The notes beneath the pieces were generated by a model that did no database searches, was not told the DNA's origin, and saw nothing but the letters and a program-made list of their open reading frames with translations. A DNA stretch of 64,000 nt. It comes from Gammaproteobacteria bacterium (GTDB taxonomy: Bacteria; Gemmatimonadota; Gemmatimonadetes; Longimicrobiales; Gaopeijiaceae). This document shows, piece after piece, positions 60,377 through 64,000 of this stretch. Positions within the stretch are counted from its first letter, which is position 1; each line of letters begins with the position of its first letter. A program made the position numbers and the translations under genes. The DNA is taken from positions 62,001-126,000 of the forward strand of contig JAPPMM010000018.1 of NCBI GenBank assembly GCA_028819075.1, read 5' to 3'.

Positions 60377-62128
60377 GTGTCGGAGAAGCCGCCAACGGGG
60401 CGCCGGCTCCGGCTGGAGACCCCCGAGCACGTCCGGCTGGACTACGAGCTGGCCGACGTGGGCTCGCGCCTGGCTGCTCTGCTGATCGACATGGCGATCA
60501 TCGTGGGCGGCCTGATCCTGCTCGCGATGGCCAGCGCGCTGCTGCGGCGGGGCGGATTGTCCCTGGGCGAGAGTCTGGCGGCGAGCGTCGTGGTGCTCGG
60601 TTTCTTTGTGCTGCAATGGGGATACTTCCTGCTGTTCGAGTTGCTGCGCGACGGCCAGACGCCCGGAAAGCGCGCCCTCCGCCTGCGGGTGCTCCACTCG
60701 AGCGGCCAACCTCTCTCGGTGCGCGGCTCGGTGATCCGCAACGTGCTGCGCATCGTCGACTTCCAGCCGGCGGTGACGGGTGTGCTGGGCGGGGGAGTGA
60801 TCATGCTCACCGGCAGGTCCCAGCGACTGGGCGACCTGGCCGCCGACACCATCGTGGTGCGCGACGGTGGCGCGGACGAAGTGGCCTGGCCCGAAGCCTC
60901 GGCCGCCCCGGCGGCCGGCCGACCGCTGCTCTCGGCCGAGCAGTTCGAGCTCCTGACCAACTATCGCCGCCGGCGCGCGGACCTGGCGCCCGAGGCGCTG
61001 CACTCGGTCGCGAGCGCGGTGTTGCAGGCGATCCGCCCGGCCGTGGAGGGCCATTCCCTTCTCGGAACGGTGTCGGCCGACGAGTTCCTGGTGCGGCTGC
61101 ACGACGAGGAGGAGCCGCGCCGGGCGGCGGCGGGCGGTGTGTGGGGACTGCAGGCCGCCGCCCTGGTGCGGGAGCAGCGGCAGGAATGGGCCAGGTACGG
61201 CGAACTCCTGCGCGAGAGTCGCAGGGGCGGACTCGCGCGGCTTCCCGAAACGGAGCTCAGGACCTTCGGGCGTCTGTATCGCGGGATGACCGCCGACCTG
61301 GCGCGCGCCCGCACCTACGGCGCTCCCGCGTCGGTGCTGCGCAGCCTGGAACGCTGGGCCGGAGCTGGCCACAATCTCCTCTACCGGGTGACCGGGGAGT
61401 CCATCGTGTCGGTGCGCCGCTGGATGGCATCCGGTTTTCCGAAGGCGGTGAGGACGTATCACCGGCCCATCCTGCTTGCGGTCCTGCTCCTCTTCGGCCC
61501 CATGGGCATCTCGTTCGGCCTGGTGCGATCGAATCCGGTCCTGGCCCGCTACATGACTTCGTCGGCCATGCTGGAGCGGGCGGAGTCGACCCCGGCGGGA
61601 GACATCGACGCCGAATACGTCGACATCCCGGGCACGCTCATGCCGCTGGCCTCCACGAGTCTCATCACCAACAACGTGCAGGTTGCCCTGCTGGCTTTCG
61701 CGGGCGGGGTTCTGGCGGGATCGCTGACCGTGCTGCTGCTGGTGTTCAACGGCGTGCACCTGGGCACCGTGCTGGGGCTGTACGCAAACGAGGGGCTGCT
61801 GGGGGTCATTCTCGCGTTCGTGTTCCCGCACGGCTTCATGGAGCTCACCGCCATCTGCCTGGCGGGCGGCGCCGGGCTCTGGCTCGGATCCGCCGTCCTG
61901 GCGCCGGGTCGCCGCACGCGCCGGGCGGCGCTGCAGGCGCGAGGCCGGGAAGCGCTCTCGCTCCTGGCGGGCGTCGTCGGACTGCTCGTTGTCGCGGGGG
62001 TCGTCGAGGGCTTCTATTCCCCGTCCGGCCTGCCGGCGTCCGCGAAGTTCGCGTTCGGTGGAGCGACGGCGGTCTTGCTGGCGGTCTATTTCGCCCTGGG
62101 CGGGCGGAGGGAGGCGAATCGGGCGTAG
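60377..62128 (+). CDS. RDD domain fused to stage II sporulation protein M-like domain
   Basis: Encodes 583 residues from a GTG. The RDD domain (about 15-145) has HVRLDYELADVGSRLAALLI, ELLRDGQTPGKRALRLRV and RSQRLGDLAADTIVV. A soluble linker of about 150 residues (rich in Arg and Glu) follows. The SpoIIM-like domain begins about residue 330 with LLAVLLLFGPMGISFGLV and contains ITNNVQVALLAFAGGVLAGS, GTVLGLYANEGLLGVILAFV and FPHGFMELTAICLAGGAGLW. These two are usually separate neighbours of MoxR and DUF58 genes, which here lie on the opposite strand. Role in envelope homeostasis is inferred from that context. Confidence 0.88.
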   Translation: MSEKPPTGRRLRLETPEHVRLDYELADVGSRLAALLIDMAIIVGGLILLAMASALLRRGGLSLGESLAASVVVLGFFVLQWGYFLLFELLRDGQTPGKRALRLRVLHSSGQPLSVRGSVIRNVLRIVDFQPAVTGVLGGGVIMLTGRSQRLGDLAADTIVVRDGGADEVAWPEASAAPAAGRPLLSAEQFELLTNYRRRRADLAPEALHSVASAVLQAIRPAVEGHSLLGTVSADEFLVRLHDEEEPRRAAAGGVWGLQAAALVREQRQEWARYGELLRESRRGGLARLPETELRTFGRLYRGMTADLARARTYGAPASVLRSLERWAGAGHNLLYRVTGESIVSVRRWMASGFPKAVRTYHRPILLAVLLLFGPMGISFGLVRSNPVLARYMTSSAMLERAESTPAGDIDAEYVDIPGTLMPLASTSLITNNVQVALLAFAGGVLAGSLTVLLLVFNGVHLGTVLGLYANEGLLGVILAFVFPHGFMELTAICLAGGAGLWLGSAVLAPGRRTRRAALQARGREALSLLAGVVGLLVVAGVVEGFYSPSGLPASAKFAFGGATAVLLAVYFALGGRREANRA

Positions 62129-62135
62129 GGATTCT

Positions 62136-63449
62136 CTACAGCAATCCCCGTTCCTTCACCTCCATGTACTTGTCGAGCGTGGCCGCGAGCGTCTCGGCGG
62201 GCGGGACGTCCACCACGAGGATTCCGGAACGCCGCATGGCCTGGAGCGCCAGGGCACGCGCCTGCACCAGTTCGGCGGCGGCCGCCCGGCGGAACGCGTC
62301 GGCGTCGGTTCTGACCAACTGGCCGGCGGCTTCCGCCAGCCCCGGGTTGCCGATGGTCACGGCGAGCGGGAGGTGCGCGCGCGCGATCCGGCCCAGCGAG
62401 CGAACCAGGGCCCGCGACACCGTCTCGTCGATCACGTCGGAGAAGAGCACCACCAGCGAACGCTTGCTGAAGGTTCGCCCCAGCGTCGCCATGGCGAGGG
62501 GGTAGTTGGGCTCCACCAGGCGCGTCTCGACCCCGGTGAGCGTCTCCGCAAGCCGCGGAAGGTTCACGCGCCTCGGCGCCGACAGGTGGCGGATACGGTC
62601 GTCGAAGACCATCACGCCGAGGCGATCCCCGTAGGCCTGCGCGCGGCTGGCCAGCAGCATGCTCGCGGCCAGCGCGATGTCGGCCCGCTCCCGGTCGAGG
62701 ATGGTCTCGCGCATGTGACGGCCCGCGTCGATGGCGAGGACGAGGTGCTGTCCGCGCTCCGCCTGGTAGTTGCGCACCAGGAAGTGCCGGCGCCGGGCGG
62801 AGGCCTTCCAGTCGATGGTGCGCGGATCGTCCCCCTTCACGTACTCTCGCAGGCTCTCGAATTCGGTCCCCTCCGCGCGCATGCGCGTGCGGCGGGGTCC
62901 CATCTCGTGGAGCGGGCGGCGAAGGCTGTGCTTCCTGTCGCGCAGGAAGTCGCGAATGCCCGGCTGTACGCGCACCACGTCGGTGGCCGAGACCGTGACA
63001 CGCGTCCATGCGAGTCCGAGCGGGCCCAGCGCACGCAGATGCATGTCGCCGAGCTCGAGAAAGCCACGCCCACGCGGCCGCATCCGGTAGGAGCGCGAGA
63101 CCGATCCCCCGGGGGGCACTGCCAGTCGCACGCCCGCGTTCCAGTCGTCGTCGCTCCGCCGGGCGCCACGGCGCTCGAACCTCGCGTCGATGTCGTCGGT
63201 GAACATCACGCGGACGGCGCGCGGAGTGGGGTTGGCGACCGTGACGACCACTTCCCAGAACGTGCCCAGGGAGGCCACCTCGGGAGCCCGCCGCCTCGCT
63301 TCGGGGGCCTGCGTCCGGCGTGCGTCCAGCAGGATCAGCCCCCCGATGACCAGATCGACCAGCAGCGCGACCGGAACCGACACCGCCAGCAGCGGCGAAG
63401 CCAGCGCGAGCAGCCAGAGGGCGCGCCGGCTCGGGACAGCGCGGATCAT
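62136..63449 (-). CDS. DUF58 (VWA-like) protein
   Basis: Encodes 437 residues. Two N-terminal hydrophobic helices (ALWLLALASPLLAVSV and VALLVDLVIGGLILLDA) are followed by a beta domain (WEVVVTVANPTPRAVRVMFT). The DUF58 core reads GTEFESLREYVKGDDPRTID, WKASARRRHFLVRNYQAERG, then a VWA-like fold HLVLAIDAGRHMRETIL and VVLFSDVIDETVSRAL. DUF58 proteins work with MoxR ATPases, as here, with the MoxR gene just upstream on the same strand. Confidence 0.9.
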   Translation of the reverse strand: MIRAVPSRRALWLLALASPLLAVSVPVALLVDLVIGGLILLDARRTQAPEARRRAPEVASLGTFWEVVVTVANPTPRAVRVMFTDDIDARFERRGARRSDDDWNAGVRLAVPPGGSVSRSYRMRPRGRGFLELGDMHLRALGPLGLAWTRVTVSATDVVRVQPGIRDFLRDRKHSLRRPLHEMGPRRTRMRAEGTEFESLREYVKGDDPRTIDWKASARRRHFLVRNYQAERGQHLVLAIDAGRHMRETILDRERADIALAASMLLASRAQAYGDRLGVMVFDDRIRHLSAPRRVNLPRLAETLTGVETRLVEPNYPLAMATLGRTFSKRSLVVLFSDVIDETVSRALVRSLGRIARAHLPLAVTIGNPGLAEAAGQLVRTDADAFRRAAAAELVQARALALQAMRRSGILVVDVPPAETLAATLDKYMEVKERGLL

Positions 63450-63487
63450 CGCCGCTCGAATGCCGGGGAGGGTTCGTCCACGGGCTG

Positions 63488-64000
63488 CTACCGTGGCGCT
63501 TCCAGCGTCTCGAGCAAAGCCGCCACCTCGTCGTCGGAGGATCGTCCCTCCACCTCCGCTTCGGGGGTGAGGACCACCCGGTGGCGGAGGACCGGGAAGG
63601 CCAGCGCCTTTACGTCGTCGGGAATGGCGAAGTCCCGGCCGCTGAGCCAGGCCTCGGCCTTGGCCGCCTGAAGCAGGGCCACGCCGGCGCGCGGGCTCGC
63701 CCCCAGCGCGAAGACCGATTCCCCGCGCGTCGCACGCACGATGTCGGTGATGTAGCGGCGGATGCGCTCGTCCACGTGCATGCGGTTCACGGTGTCCCGC
63801 ATCGCCAGCAGCTCCTCCCGCGACACCGGCTCGCCCAGTGGATAGGTGGCCTGGTCGTCCGCCCGGAAGCCGGCGTCGTGGCGGTCGAGGATGCGGCGCT
63901 CCGCTTCCTCCGGGGGATAGTCCACCGAGATCTTCATCAGGAAGCGGTCCACCTGCGCTTCCGGCAGCGGGTAGGTGCCTTCGTATTCGACCGGGTTCTG
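63488..64000 (-). CDS. MoxR-family AAA+ ATPase, 5' part outside window
   Basis: Only the C-terminal 170 residues are inside; the N-terminal Walker motifs lie beyond position 64000. The visible part starts [20 protein letters not shown], the sensor-1/arginine region diagnostic of MoxR, and continues with the lid helices ([39 protein letters not shown]-like). MoxR ATPases act as chaperones for VWA-domain partners; the DUF58 gene lies 38 bases downstream and is likely that partner. Confidence 0.92.
   Translation of the reverse strand, partial: QNPVEYEGTYPLPEAQVDRFLMKISVDYPPEEAERRILDRHDAGFRADDQATYPLGEPVSREELLAMRDTVNRMHVDERIRRYITDIVRATRGESVFALGASPRAGVALLQAAKAEAWLSGRDFAIPDDVKALAFPVLRHRVVLTPEAEVEGRSSDDEVAALLETLEAPR

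Overview
The window reads as chromosomal DNA of a high-GC, Gram-negative-type bacterium, most plausibly a Gemmatimonadota member. This is inferred from gene content, not from a marker gene. The supporting features are a SusC/SusD pair, DUF5916 and GWxTD proteins, numerous secreted S9/M28/P1 peptidases and gamma-glutamyltransferase-like enzymes, a PorX-like response regulator, lipoprotein signals and lipid-A-type envelope genes. Most genes have strong G/C third-position bias. The block at about 18.1-23.3 kb is an exception.

Layout. 0-9.5 kb: an incomplete gene, a lipoprotein, a SusC/SusD uptake pair closed by a clear terminator, a secreted unknown, a BlaI-type repressor with its own promoter/operator coupled to an M56 membrane peptidase carrying three TonB-like C-terminal domains, and tRNA-Asn. 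9.7-18.1 kb: DUF5916 outer-membrane protein, zinc ribbon, infA, a short tandem repeat, a stripped-down sigma-54 activator, and an M28 peptidase / cytochrome-copper monooxygenase-like / secreted unknown cluster. 18.1-23.5 kb: an accessory island with three paralogous small secreted four-cysteine proteins, two copies of one cassette (one decayed) and two pseudogene fragments, flanking an ABC exporter plus beta-propeller operon. 23.5-31 kb: K+ channel, a DEAD-box-like protein that has lost its ATPase motifs, DsbA-like protein, aminotransferase, LMW phosphatase, a canonical DEAD-box helicase and small proteins. 31-42.3 kb: two divergent S9 peptidases, a zinc dehydrogenase, a DtxR-family repressor, a barrel protein, gamma-glutamyltransferase and a D-aminoacylase-like amidohydrolase. 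42.3-49.2 kb: typA, a class V aminotransferase coupled to serA, a P1 peptidase and heme O synthase. 49.3-59.6 kb: one long co-directional cell-envelope run (GWxTD, LVIVD propeller, TonB, PorX-like, MsbA-like ABC, LpxL-like acyltransferase, GT2, DUF3108), many of whose genes overlap stop to start. 59.6-64 kb: a RHH/PIN toxin-antitoxin pair, an RDD-SpoIIM fusion, and convergent DUF58 and MoxR genes.

Together the genes suggest a heterotroph feeding on peptides and other polymers. Uptake would run through SusC/D and peptide breakdown through several exported peptidases, with TonB energisation and an actively managed outer membrane. The most unusual parts are the duplicated C-x10-C secreted protein cassettes around an ABC transporter and the ATPase-dead DEAD-box-like RNA-binding protein.
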